Origin: Palaemon carinicauda
Taxonomy: Eukaryota; Arthropoda; Malacostraca; Decapoda; Palaemonidae
Direction: 5' to 3'
DNA: 64,000 nucleotides
NCBI RefSeq assembly: GCF_036898095.1
Contig: NC_090765.1
Span: 36,524,028 to 36,588,027, forward strand
Under the pieces are notes generated by a model. The model was given only the letters and a program-made list of their open reading frames with translations. It searched no databases and was not told where the DNA came from. A program made the position numbers and the translations under genes. Below, one piece after another: positions 50,987 through 62,048 of the stretch (the stretch's first letter is position 1; each line of letters opens with the position of its first letter).

Positions 50987-52457
50987 ACGGATACAGCAGG
51001 CAGCAGGTACACTGAGGGACAAGAGACCAAGGGTCTAACGAAGCCTGAGTAGCGAGGCCCCGAGGGGATAGGTTGCAAGACCCCGAAAGGTCAGCGCAAC
51101 GAGAAACCGAAGTTTCTCCGTCACTAATCACCGAAGCGTAGAAGTGACTAAAGTTACGAGAACCCAAGGGAACTGCGTAACTAAAGCTCCGAGACCCCTA
51201 AGGGTCAGGGAAAAAGAGAAACCGAAGTTTCCCGGTCACTAAACACCGAAGTTCTAGTGACTGAACAGCAAGCTGTTGTCAACAGGAACAATCCTCCGAA
51301 GAGGAGTCTCTATGAGTGGCCTCTCTCGCGAACGAGAGAGGTGAGCACTTCGTATTAGAGACTGGTGATGGAGCCCCGAAAGGCCGTGAGATCAGCTGAC
51401 GTAAACAGGAACAATCCTCCGAAGAGGAGTCTCTGTGAGTGTCCTCTCATGCGAACGGGACGAGAAACACTTCGCAGAAGAGACAAAAGGAGCAATCCTC
51501 CGAAGTGGAGCCCTTAGTGCGGCCTCCCTCGCGAACGAGAGCCAGATTGATCTGGCAGCTGCTCAGCCCCTATAGCGTAGCTACAGAAGCGACAGCTCAG
51601 CCCCGAGAGCATAGTCGCTAGTACCATGGTCCAGCCTTGCAATCGCTCAGCCCTTTGAGCAAGTCACAAGGGCATCCGCTCAGCCCCAAGAGCATAACCG
51701 CCTAAGGACCAGGGAAAAGTAAAAAAAGGGAAGTTAACTAACTACCCTGGAGGTGAACCTTCTTATCGTTCTAGGATGCACTGAAGAGCTGGCAGTAGTC
51801 ACGGGGGAACTTCAAAGAGAAGGGAACGCCCCTGACGATGGCCTCGAGAGACGGCGGCGACAGCCGATTCCCCAGGCATAAACAGGACAGCTCTGCTTCG
51901 AAGGCACACAACAGGCACGAAGAAACAGCATCATAAACTGGAAAATAAAAAAGAATAATTATTTAACAGAAATTCCCCCGGGTGAAACTCCAAAGAGAAA
52001 CCCCGAGGGAAAGAAACATAAGAACGAAAGAAGGTATGCGCCCCCCTCCCCCCACCCGGCATGCCCGGGTGAGGGGGGGACCAAAAGTTAACAAAAACAG
52101 AATTATAACATTATAATTATGCAACTGACTTTGAATGTTCCAAGGATCACCGACCCCCGAAGGGACGTGAGCCCTGAGCTGAAAAGTTAAAACACAATTA
52201 CATTCATAAAAATAATTGAGACATAAAACGAAATAGCGACTCGGTCCTGAGAAGCTATCATAGGCGTAGTACGGAGTAAGAGGTGAACGACCTCAAGAGA
52301 AGGGCTGGGCTCCACGAAGGCAACCATGGTGGCCTAGGAGTGAACGGCCGTAATCAAGAAAAGATCGTGGCGGCCTGGCTAAGCCGGCGATCACTCTCGG
52401 ACTACCAAAGAACTCAAACCCTTACAAGAAAAGATGTGGAGTAGAAAAGCTCTGTTG
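50987..52457 (-). mobile_element. DIRS family 2, resumed: hairpin-rich region
   Basis: Continues 44338 across the LINE. 51030-51560 is a dense array of small inverted repeats with CGAA loops. 51567-51700 repeats GCTCAGCCCC four times with GAGC-closing hairpins. 51960-52457 is AT-rich with CCC-CGAA-GGG at 52155-52164. No coding frame is supported; the - strand frame 51167-50787 crosses unrelated elements. Left terminus not found; DIRS copy 4 begins at 52458. Confidence 0.6.
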
Positions 52458-52656
52458 AAACATGTTATTTTCATTAGTAAAATAAATTTTTGAATATACT
52501 TACCCGATAATCATGTAGCTGTCAACTCCGTTGCCCGACAGAATTCTATGGAGGGATACGCCAGCTATCACAATACTAGAAGGGGGTGTACTTACCAGCG
52601 CCACCTGTGGCCAGGTACTCAAGTACTTCTTGTTGACACCTCCTCAATTATTCCTC
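52458..52656 (-). repeat. Right inverted terminal repeat, DIRS copy 4
   Basis: Begins ATGTTATTTTCATTAGTAAA and is the inverted match of 58936-59080. Confidence 0.88.
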
Positions 52657-52701
52657 GGTCCCACTGGTTCTCTATGGGGAGGAAGGGAGGGTCAATTAAA
52701 T

Positions 52702-52792
52702 CATGATTATCGGGTAAGTATATTCAAAAATTTATTTTACTAATGAAAATAACATTTTTCAATATTAAACTTACCCGATAATCATGTAGCTG
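52702..52792 (-). repeat. Internal complementary region, DIRS copy 4
   Basis: Reads on the + strand as the exact end-to-end joint: AATGAAAATAACAT then TTTTCAATATTAAACTTACC. Confidence 0.9.
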
Positions 52793-53177
52793 ATTCACAC
52801 CCAGGGGGGTGGGTGAAAACCAGTGTACAAGATTAAAGGATAGCTAAGTATCCCATATTTCATATAACAGTTATCTCAAATAACAATGAAATAATAAGTA
52901 CCTGGTAAGGAAGTCGAATTGAACCGTTACTCTGTCTCTTTTTTAAGTTCGTCTTCCTTACTGAGCGCAGCGTTCCTCTTGGAGGCTGAATCAACCCAAA
53001 GGTGCTAAAGTATACAGGGCTGCAACCCATACTAAAGGACCTCATCACAACCTTTAACCTCGGCGCTTCTCAAGAAAGAATTGACCACCCGCCAAATCAA
53101 CAAGGATGTGGAAGGCTTCTTAGCCGACCGAACAACCCATAAAAAGTATTCAAGAGAAAGGTTAAAAAGTTATGGAA

Positions 53178-54315
53178 TTATGGGAATGTAGTGGCTGAGC
53201 CCTCGCCTACTACTGCATTCGTTGCTACGAATGGACCCAGGGTGTAGCAGTACTCGTAAAGAGACTGGACATCTTTGAGATAGAATGATGCGAACACTGA
53301 CTTGCTTCTCCAATAGGTTGCATCCATAACACTCTGCAGAGAACGGTTTTGTTTGAAGGCCACTGAAGTAGCCACAGCTCTCACTTCATGTGTCCTTACC
53401 TTCAGCAAAGCAAGGTCTTCTTCCTTCAGATGAGAATTTGCTTCTCTAATCAGAAGCCTGATGTAGTAAGAAACTGAGTTCTTAGACATTGGTAGAGAAG
53501 GCTTCTTGATAGCACACCATAAGGCTTCTGATTGTCCTCGTAATGGTTTTGACCTTCTTAGATAGTACTTAAGAGCTCTAACAGGGCAAAGTACTCTCTC
53601 TAGTTCGTTCCCCACCATGTTGGACAGGCTTGGGATCTCGAACGACTTAGGGTAAGGACGGGAAGGAAGCTCGTTTTAGCCAAAAAAAACCGAGCCGCAA
53701 GGAACATGTAGCCGTTTCAGATGTGAAACCTATGTTCCTGCTGAAGGCGTGGATCTCACTTACTCTTTTACCTGTTGCTAAGCACACGAGGAAAAGAGTT
53801 TCTAATGTGAGGTCCTTAAAAGAGGCTGATTGGAACGGTTCAAATCCTGATGACATTAGGAACCTTAGGACCACGTCTAGATTCCAGCCTGGAGTGGACA
53901 ACCGACGTTCCTTTGAGGTCTCAACAGACCTAAGGAGGTCCTGTAGATCTTTGTTGGAGGAAAGATCCAAGCCTCTGTGGCGGAAAACCGCTGCCAACAT
54001 ACTTCTGTAACCCTTGATCGTAGGAGCTGATAGGGATTTTACGTTCCTTAGATGTAACAGGAAGTCAGCAATCTGGGTTACAGTGGTACTGGTTGAGGAA
54101 AACTGCATTGGCCTTGCACCAGCTTCGGAAGACTTCCCATTAAGACTGATAGACTCTGAGAGTGGATGTCGTCCTTGCTCTGGCAATCGTTCTGGCTGCC
54201 TCCTTCGAAAAGCCTCTAGTTCTTGAGAGACTTTCGATAGTCTGAAGGCAGTCAGACGAAGAGCGTGGAGGTTTGGGTGTACCTTCTTTACGTGAGGTTG
54301 ACGCAGAAGGTCCAC
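53178..54315 (-). pseudogene. Tyrosine recombinase, DIRS copy 4 (one main frameshift)
   Basis: 54315-53647 carries the N-terminal half with TIKGYRSMLAAVFRHRGL and ATGKRVSEIHAF (first catalytic Arg), without the TAG found in copies 2 and 3. Extra T bases near 53685 shift the frame. 53618-53178 carries the rest: HEVR box, SVMDATYWRSKSVFASFY with the nucleophile Tyr. All catalytic residues are present but in two frames. Confidence 0.88.
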
Positions 54316-54384
54316 TCTAGGAGGAAGAGTCCTGGGAACGTCGACCAGTCATTGCAGTACCTCGGTGAACCCTTCTCTCGCGGG

Positions 54385-55530
54385 TCAGAGGGGAGCCACC
54401 AACGTCAACCGTGTCCCTTTGTGAGAGGCGAACTTCTGAAGTACCCTGTTGACAATCTTGAACGGCGGGAATGCATACAGGTTGAGATGGGACCAATCCA
54501 GCAGAAAGGCATCCACGCGAACTGCTGCTGGGTCTGGAATCGGAGAACAATACAAGAGGAGCTTCTTGGTCATCGAGGTAGCGAATAGAACTATGGTTGG
54601 CTGACCCCACAGGGCCCAAAGTCTGCTGCAAACATTCTTGTGAAGGGTCCACTCTGTGGGGAAGGCCTGACCCTTACGGCTGAGGCGATCTGCCATGACA
54701 TTCATATCGCCCTGAATGAGCCTCGTTACCAGCGTGAGCTTTCGATCTTTGACCAAATGAGGAGGTCCCTTGCGAACTTGAACAACTTCCTCGAATGAGT
54801 CCCTCTCTGCTTGGAGATGTAAGCCAAGGCTGTGGTGTAGTCGGAGTTCACCTCCACCACCTTGTTAAGCTGGAGGGACTTGAAGTTTATCAAGGCCAGA
54901 TGAACTGCCAACAACTCCTTGCAATAGATGTGAAGTGTCCTTTGCTCCTGATTCCATGTTCCCGAGCATTCCTGTCCGTCCAGTGTCGCACCCCAGCCCG
55001 TGTCCGATGCGTCCGAGAAGAGACGGTGGTCGGGGGTCTGAACAGCCAAAGGTAGACCTTCCTTGAGAAGAATGCTGTTCTTCCACCACGTTAGAGTAGA
55101 CCTCATCTCTTCGGAAACAGGAACTGAGCCCGTCTCTAGCGTCAAGTCCTTTATCCAGTGAGCAGCTAGATGATACTGAAGGGGGCGGAGGTGGAGTCTC
55201 CCTAACTCGATGAACAGGGCCAGCGATGAAAGTGTCCCTGTTAGACTCATCCCCTGCCTGACTAAGCATCGGTTCCTTCTCAGCATGCTCTGGATGCATT
55301 CTAGGGCTTGGAAGATCCTTGGGGCCGACGGACAAGTCCGAAAAGCTCGACTCTGAAGATCCATACCCAAGGAAACAATGGTCTGGGATGGAACGAGCTG
55401 AGACTCCTCAAAATTGACCAGGAGGCCCAGTTCCTTGGTCAGATCCATAGTCCATTTGAAAATCTCCAGACAGCGACGACTTGTGGGAGCTCTTAAAAGC
55501 CAGTCGTCTGACGGAGCCGGACACAAGATC
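54385..55530 (-). pseudogene. RT C-terminal and RNase H remnant, DIRS copy 4
   Basis: Starts at the same DDWLLRAP junction as copies 2 and 3. RNase H is in one frame with LFSDASDTGWGATLDGQECS, LLAVHLALINF and VEVNSDYTTALAYI. A one-base loss near 54748 shifts to the next frame (54756-54385), which ends at a TGA where relatives have TGG in the VAPLWPARE block. Confidence 0.85.
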
Positions 55531-56112
55531 ATGATACTGCTGCACAGTCTGTAAACTGTCAATCATGGGCAAGCGAGGAAGTACAGTGACAACCCGAATC
55601 TGTCTAGACTATCTGGGTCGTACAGACAACTCCTTAACGGGTTGCTGAGGTTGCCGCACTGCGTCACAACAAGTCCCTTCTGTTGGTTGTTGAACGTCTT
55701 CCCCGTGACACATTGACTCCGTAAACAAAAAATCCTCTAACAAGGACTAAGCTTGGACTGCATGTCATGCAACACAGCTCAAGGTCTATGGGAGCAGGTG
55801 TGGTAACAGACGGGATTAGCGGCTGAAGTGGAACCATTACCTTCCCTGTAAGCATGTAATGCTTAAATAAAAGTCCATAAGAGGTTATGCAGCTAAAGGC
55901 TCCCTCCAAATGACAGAGTCCTCAAGGGAATATCAGAAGGAGGGAGAAAAGAACTTTCTCATCTACAGGGACCTTATCCTAGAAAAGCTAAGTTCTCTGA
56001 GTGAGGGTTCACTGGTGCAAAAGCAGCAGACTAGAAGGCAACGTTATGAAACTGCTTGACAGTCTAGTGAGTTGGCAACAACCCAAGATATGTTGAGAAG
56101 CATGCGGTAAGG

Positions 56113-56256
56113 TATGCAGAGCATGATGAATGCAGAGTATGCTGTATGCAGAGCATGCTGTATGTAGAGCATGTTGTATGCAAAGCATGCTGAATGCAGA
56201 GCATGCTGTATGCAGAGCATGTTGTATGCAGAGCATGCTGAATGCAGAGCATGCTT
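56113..56256 (-). repeat. 16-bp tandem repeat, 9 units (DIRS copy 4)
   Basis: Nine units of TATGCAGAGCATGCTG and variants, the reverse complement of the arrays in copies 2 and 3. Confidence 0.94.
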
Positions 56257-56383
56257 GTAAGGAAAGCAGAGCGTGTGCATGGCGTTTAACATTCTTAGAA
56301 ATTCCATGACCAGTGCTAGAGTGCTTTATGCATGCTTGCATGGGGTTTAAAAATCAACATAATGTTTACCTTACATTCATAAC

Positions 56384-57826
56384 TCATGATTCATTTTTTG
56401 CCATGGTTTGAAATGGAGGTAAGGTATGCTGAACAGCAGAGTCAGAACGAGCTGGAACAACAACAGTGGAAGGTGCAGAAAGTTCCTGTTCCTGTGGAAT
56501 GAGTGGAGCGTGAAGAGACCGAGGTTGCGCAGAACAAGGTAAAGTTCCCGCAAGCAGAGGTGTCTGAGGTGCAGGAACAGGGTGCACGGGTTGAGCTCGG
56601 TGCAGCAGCTGAGGAGACTGACTCACAGGTGGAAGAGGTTGTACCTCCACCGAGAGTTGCACCACCGGTGGAGCAGCCAGGGGAGGAGGAGGAAGAGTGG
56701 AGTAATCCTCCTGATCCCAAACCGAAGGTTGCCTTAAAGAAGGCTGAGGCTGAACAACACTGGGAACAGCGAACACAGAAAGAGGTTCAACATCGTACGC
56801 CTGGCAGAAGGTGCTGCGACTGGGTGCAGCGAGTGCAGGCGGGTTGAGCACAGGCTGAACGGGTGCAGGTGGAGGTGCAACACTCTCAGCCCGACATTCA
56901 CGCAACAGGTCCGAAAGCTGTGCTTGCATGGACTGTAGTAGAGTCCACAACATCGTACGCCTGGCAGATGGTGCTGCGACTGGGTGCAGCGAGTGCAGGC
57001 GGGTTGAGCACAGGCTGAAAGGGTGCAGGTGGAGGTGCAACACTCTCAGCCCGATACTCACGCAACAGGTCCGAAAGCTGTGCTTGCATGGACTGTAGTA
57101 GAGTCCACAACATCGTACGCCTGGCAGATGGTGCTGCGACTGGGTGCAGCGAGTGCAGGCGGGTGCAGCACAGGCTGAACGGGTGCAGCCGGTTGGTGCA
57201 CCACCGGTGCAGGCGGGTGCAGCACAGGCTGAACGGGTGCAGGCGGTTGGTGCACCACCGGTGCAGGAGGAGGAGGAGGTGCAACACTCTCAGCACGACA
57301 CTCACGCATCAGGTCCGAAAGCTGTGCTGCATGGACTGTAGTAGAGTCCACAACATCGTACGCCTGGCAGGTGGTACTGCGATCAGGCGGAGCGAGCATA
57401 GGCGGGGGGGAGTGTAGGCGCACTCTCAGCCCGACAAAATGATGACTGAGGAGAGTCAGAGCTAACCCAATGACTGCATCCGGGTTGTTGAACTTTACTT
57501 CGTACGTCTGGCATAGGTCTGGACTTTACGTTTAAGAGGTCTAGAGACCTGAGACCAGCGTTACTCTGCCTTTATTTTCTCCTCTAAATCTCTTCTCCAG
57601 ACGAGCAAAATAAGGGCTCAATCGTCTGCGGGTGGGAGTGACGGTCTCGGTAAGACACGCCCACAACCACCGAGGATACTTCTGTGCGCCGATCAAGGCC
57701 TGCCGAACCCTTTTGCCCTTCGACATTGCTTCTCCCCTGGGCTTGGGAGCTTGCAAGAGGTCCCGGACTGGGAGGACGACTGGCGCGCACAAAAGTACCC
57801 TCACGCATAACACTGACATCAATCAC
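56384..57826 (-). pseudogene. DIRS gag-like region with internal duplications, copy 4
   Basis: N-terminal part at 57826-57541 (MSKGKRVRQALIGAQKYPRW in one frame). The coiled-coil block LLQSMQAQLSDLLRECRAES is repeated: the landmark CATCGTACGCCTGGCAG recurs at 56791, 56951, 57114 and 57356, giving units of about 160, 163 and 242 bp. The most downstream open frame (57061-56384) is 225 residues and Pro/Gln/Ser-rich. Frames differ between units. Confidence 0.7.
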
Positions 57827-57839
57827 TTATCACTTTGAT

Positions 57840-58935
57840 TTCTGTTTGCACTTATTTCACTGAACTCGAAACTTTAAGTGGTTTGTACCTGAAACACGCA
57901 ATTCTATCCTTCTCAAAAGTTAGTAATTGCGAAAACAGAATTACAATGTAACAGAAAAATCTAATGAAAGAAAATTCAGTGGCTGGAAAGAGACTAAACA
58001 CTAGATCACTCTAGAAACGTTTAGTTTCTTCCCCTAAAGAGACTAGGGAAAAGAGCAAAACGATAACGACGTTACTCGTACGCCTGGCAGGCTTGAGGGA
58101 AACGTTTATCCTCTTTCTCCCTCCGTCTCTATCTCTCTCTCTCTCTCTCTCTTGACTTAGAACCTGAGAGAAGAGCCCAATCATATATATCGTTAAAACA
58201 TATTATTGTTAAAGGAAAAGACTGAAATATTTCCCAAAAAGAAAAGTTCCTTATTAGGATCAAAACCATTAAGTTAAGAAAGAATGAACAAAACGCTAGA
58301 CACGGTTACTCTTACTGCAATGTGAAACCGTGAACATTCTTTCTCTATCGTAACGATAGAGTGCAAGTTGAAACGTTCTGAACGTCAACAACTGCCGAGA
58401 CAAACAAAACGTTAGTTCAACTTTGAAAAAGTACGAGACTATCAAAGAAATTCTTTCAAAGACCTTAAAATAGCATAATATGTTAACAGGTAAAACCGAA
58501 ATGACGGACTCACGATAATTAACTTCGGTACCAAGAAAAGACCGCCTACTATTAGGAAGGTCGAATATAAACAAATATAAAAATTAATTTTAATAAGTTT
58601 ATAATAAAAGGAAGTTAATCGAAGAGGCCTATAAGAGGCGGAGAGATATAAAATAAATCTATAACTTTTGTTAAGCAAAATTAAGAAAGAGAGTCTATAC
58701 TCTCTTAGACACCAACACTTCCGTCTAAGGGAAGGGTCGGCCATTGAAAGGTGAACGAGAGTTCATACTCTCTTCGTCACCAAAATTAATCAAATTAATT
58801 CCAAAAGCTAACTAAGCTAAAATAGAAGTTTCCAGTAAAGCGACAGCCGAAATCAAAGAGAAATACTTCACCAAAGTCGTGAAAATACTCCAAGAACATA
58901 AGCGTATCCCAGAACGTCTTGTCAGAAGCACGACA
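57840..58935 (-). other. DIRS copy 4 5' leader
   Basis: Inverted homologue of 19946-21058, with the same two AAGAGAGT/ACTCTCTT hairpins near 58690 and 58765 and a CT microsatellite at 58129-58153. Confidence 0.75.
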
Positions 58936-59109
58936 GAGGAATAATTGAGGAGGTGTCAACAAGAAGTACTTGAGTACCTGGCCACAGGTGGCGCTGGTAA
59001 GTACACCCCCTTCTAGTATTGTGATAGCTGGCGTATCCCTCCATAGAATTCTGTCGGGCAACGGAGTTGACAGCTACATGATTATCGGGTAAGTTTAATA
59101 TTGAAAAAA
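58936..59109 (-). repeat. Left inverted terminal repeat, DIRS copy 4
   Basis: Ends GGGTAAGTTTAATATTGAAA; complement of the left terminus of copies 2 and 3. Confidence 0.88.
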
Positions 59110-59149
59110 CAAGGCATATATATGTACACGGATTTGCCTAGTTACAACC

Positions 59150-59600
59150 CACTTCCTCGTAAGGGGCGTGGGGAATGACAATTCTATATCATATAATAAA
59201 AAAATTATAGTTTAAGTGGGGTTTACCTCGAAGCTGTGCTGTGCAGCTATTACAGGTCCTTGTATGGTGCCTAAGGACCTATAGGAAGGTAATGAGGTCT
59301 CCCATTTCCAGAAGCCTGCCAGGAGTATCTGCCCCACAGAAATTTTCTTACAGAATGCCAGGGTCGTACTTACTCCTCTGACATCCTGCGCTCTAGCCCA
59401 AGCTTTGTCTAGAACAGAAAGTGAGGATGATGAATTGGTACAGTTAATAACCTCCCTCAGCCAAAAGGAGATAGTGTCCCTAGTCAACTTCTTAACTCTC
59501 CCTGTATTGATGAAGAGGTGCTACATGTAAAGTAGAGTTGTTTGCGTACGTTTAAGGTAGCACCTCAGAGCCCTCACAGGGGAAAAAGTATCTGGTCATA
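59150..59600 (-). pseudogene. Tyrosine recombinase fragment, third DIRS family
   Basis: Frame 59487-59212 reads AQDVRGVSTTLAFCK and LLAGFWKWETSLPSYRSLG, aligning with AHDVRGVATSLPF of family 2 and the FASFYLKDV Tyr block. The catalytic His is Gln. Upstream coding continues in broken frames to about 59600. It is distinct in sequence from families 1 and 2. It could be the remnant into which copy 4 inserted. Confidence 0.7.
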
Positions 59601-60229
59601 AGACTCAGCGTAAACTAAGGATATGGCTGTGTAGGAGGGGGGTGGGTCGCCGTTAGATAAGGATACGGCTGTTAAGTTAGGTTAGGTGGGAAGGTTAGGT
59701 TAGCTGGTGCACTTGTTCCCTTTTAAAATCAGACCTTGTTAAACCTTGTGAAGTTTGCCTTCAATAGAGAAGACAGAACTAAAGAGAATGGTCTTTCAGC
59801 AATAATTGCAGAAGTTAGTCCGTAAGTGTTGTTTCACCCTCTTATTTTTGCACGAAAAAAATTTTCCAGTTAGTTTTCTTCTATTTTTTGGTTTTTGTTG
59901 TTATTCCCTTTTGTAATTTGTTAGTTTTCAATACATCCCACCCAAAACCAGATTCCCACATGGGGTTTCCCAATCACTGGTGGATGGTGGTAATCGGAAA
60001 ACAATACTTGCACTGTGTGGAAGGAAATATCATAACACAATATGACATGAAAACTAACATTCTTTTTCAAGCAAAAATGGCTTGGTTGGACTTGAAAAAG
60101 TTTACCAAATTATTGTACTATTCTATAACTTTACCCATAATCCAGTGCTGGTGAAACTAATTTTACCAATAAATTTATAGAAAAACACGAGACATTTCTA
60201 GGAGAAAAAACACATCAAATTACAAGTTT
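59601..60229. other. Noncoding DNA with short TTAGG-like motifs
   Basis: 59676-59705 has two GGTTAGGTTAG groups, resembling the arthropod telomere unit but far too few to be a telomere. 59935-59985 (CCCACCCAAAACC...) shares wording with 61917-61955. No gene. Confidence 0.5.
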
Positions 60230-61190
60230 TCAATGAATTTGACATGTATTTCCGCTGCAAATACGCCGTTCTACCAAAATTAATTGATTCTGTAAGAGCT
60301 TTTGTGAAGTGATTTTTTTGTGTAGCGAGTCGCCTTTTACATGTAAATAGCCTAATTCGTTCCAGACCCTAGAAAAACACCACATTAAATGATTATAAAA
60401 AGGATATTTGCCACTAAACAGTACTAAATATATGAAAAGTAATGTATTTTGATCATTCAATAAATTAATAATATTCTGGAAAAGAACCTTACCTTAGGAG
60501 TGAGACGATGTCCGAGAGCGAATTGTGAGGCGGTAGAGGAAGATGAAAACGGCGGAAAACGTCTACGTACAAGTGGCAGAAAACGTAAACACTCAACTGG
60601 TATTTCTTGATTATTTCTTTCGCCATCTCCATGGAAAACATCATCCTCTTCTTTCCCTTGACATCAGCGACTTTCTTGGGACCCATGGCTAATGATGTAT
60701 TATAAGCATCACACACGATAACAGTACGTACTGTAAAATTGTTACAAAAGTAAAATCACAAACACTAACTCAATGCGTACGATACCGTTGCCGGAACGAG
60801 AAGACGTAGGAACGCAGATGCGTAGATGCACGGTGGGATAGAGTACAGTAGATGATGACCAATAGGAAAGCAGGAACTCATGGTGGTAACTAGCAACGAG
60901 TAGGGAGATAACCAATAAGAACGCAGGAGGATGGTAGCGAGTTTACGGGCTGGCAGCACGCGAATTTTAAAATCCGTCTCGGATACGGTTGGGCTCCAGC
61001 TCTGTACTGCCTTTCGTTGTCGAAAACATTTTTCGTGATCCGAGTCGTAAAATTCTTCGCATCTCCTTTCGTGAAGTGAAAATTTCGTATGGCGATTATT
61101 TCGTAAGGCGATTCTTTCGTCGCTAGAGATTTGACTTATTCAGACAAACACCAGTGGACATTAAGGATAACTAAATTAGTCCGCTTTCCT
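60230..61190 (-). mobile_element. Internally deleted Tigger/pogo-like transposon
   Basis: At 60686-60590 the - strand encodes MGPKKVADVKGKKRMM followed by FSMEMAKEIIKKY, the start of Tigger-type transposases with their CENP-B-like helix-turn-helix. The frame then loses similarity and ends at 60489 beside a GTAAGG donor-like site. Neither the catalytic DDD domain nor terminal repeats can be identified, so the limits are approximate. Confidence 0.55.
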
Positions 61191-61341
61191 TGTTAAACTT
61201 GGTTTTCGACTTAAGTCGTTCATAATTGGTTATGCAACCATTATATCATAATGATGTCACAGCTCAGCCAATAAACTGTAATTGGAACCAATTGTGCTTG
61301 CATAAAAAGGGAGTTAAAGGGATCATTAAACGTAAATATTG

Positions 61342-61612
61342 CCGGTGTGACGGTCTGAATGATCCCCCAGTCTCAGAATTCTCCTTGACATTGTATAATG
61401 GTTCTTTTCCACCATTAGCTCGCTTCGTTAGCATGAAAATAAAACATCAAGCTGGTATGCACTGGCAAGCGGTAATGTTGAGCTGCGCACGCTAACATTA
61501 CAGGAAAATAACACATCAACCTCGTATGCACTGGCAAACGGTAATGTTCGCGCATGCGCAGATTACCAAGGAGAATTCTGAGACCGGGGAATCGTTCAGA
61601 CCGTCACACCGG
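61342..61612. repeat. Foldback element with 45-bp inverted arms
   Basis: 61342-61386 and 61568-61612 are inverted complements of each other with about five mismatches (arm starts CCGGTGTGACGGTCTGAA). The loop holds two direct copies of ATGCACTGGCAAACGGTAAT-type sequence (61458-61480 and 61529-61551). No ORF, no clear target duplication. Confidence 0.75.
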
Positions 61613-61961
61613 AGAGGAAAAGTCTCTCCAGACTTAAAAAAAATTGGAGGTAAAAACTTTACCTCATTTAATTCCACCTCTTTCAATCTCTCATATAAAA
61701 GCTTCTTTTCTTTACAGCTTTTCACAAGCTCTTTCAATATAGGCTATTATTTTTTTTAAATATCGAGTACGTCATGCTTCTGAAGTTTTACCTTGGATCC
61801 TCAATATTTTGTGCAATTTTTCGTGGATTTATTATGCGTCCCAGAGAATAATACTTAATGTTTAGAGAAGAAAATTTGAGTTTTACCATTATTTATCCAT
61901 TCGCCTGTAAATTTTTCCCACCCAAAACCCCGAGTTCCCACTGGGGGTCCCCCATTATCGG

Positions 61962-62048
<87 letters not shown>

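Larger units (their letters stand above)
52458..59109 (-). mobile_element. DIRS-like copy 4, non-autonomous (family 1)
   Basis: Complete inverted element: right repeat 52458-52656, ICR 52702-52792, YR, RNase H and RT remnants, deletion scar, VNTR, gag region with tandem duplications, leader and left repeat 58936-59109. It has the same internal RT deletion as copies 2 and 3 but lacks their YR nonsense codons, so it branches earlier. Flanks: CTCTGTTG on the left and CAAGGCATATATATG on the right. Confidence 0.92.

Noticed and set aside
59676..59705. GGTTAGGTTAG groups as telomeric repeat
   Set aside because: Only a few TTAGG-like units, not an array; likely chance or an old scrap.
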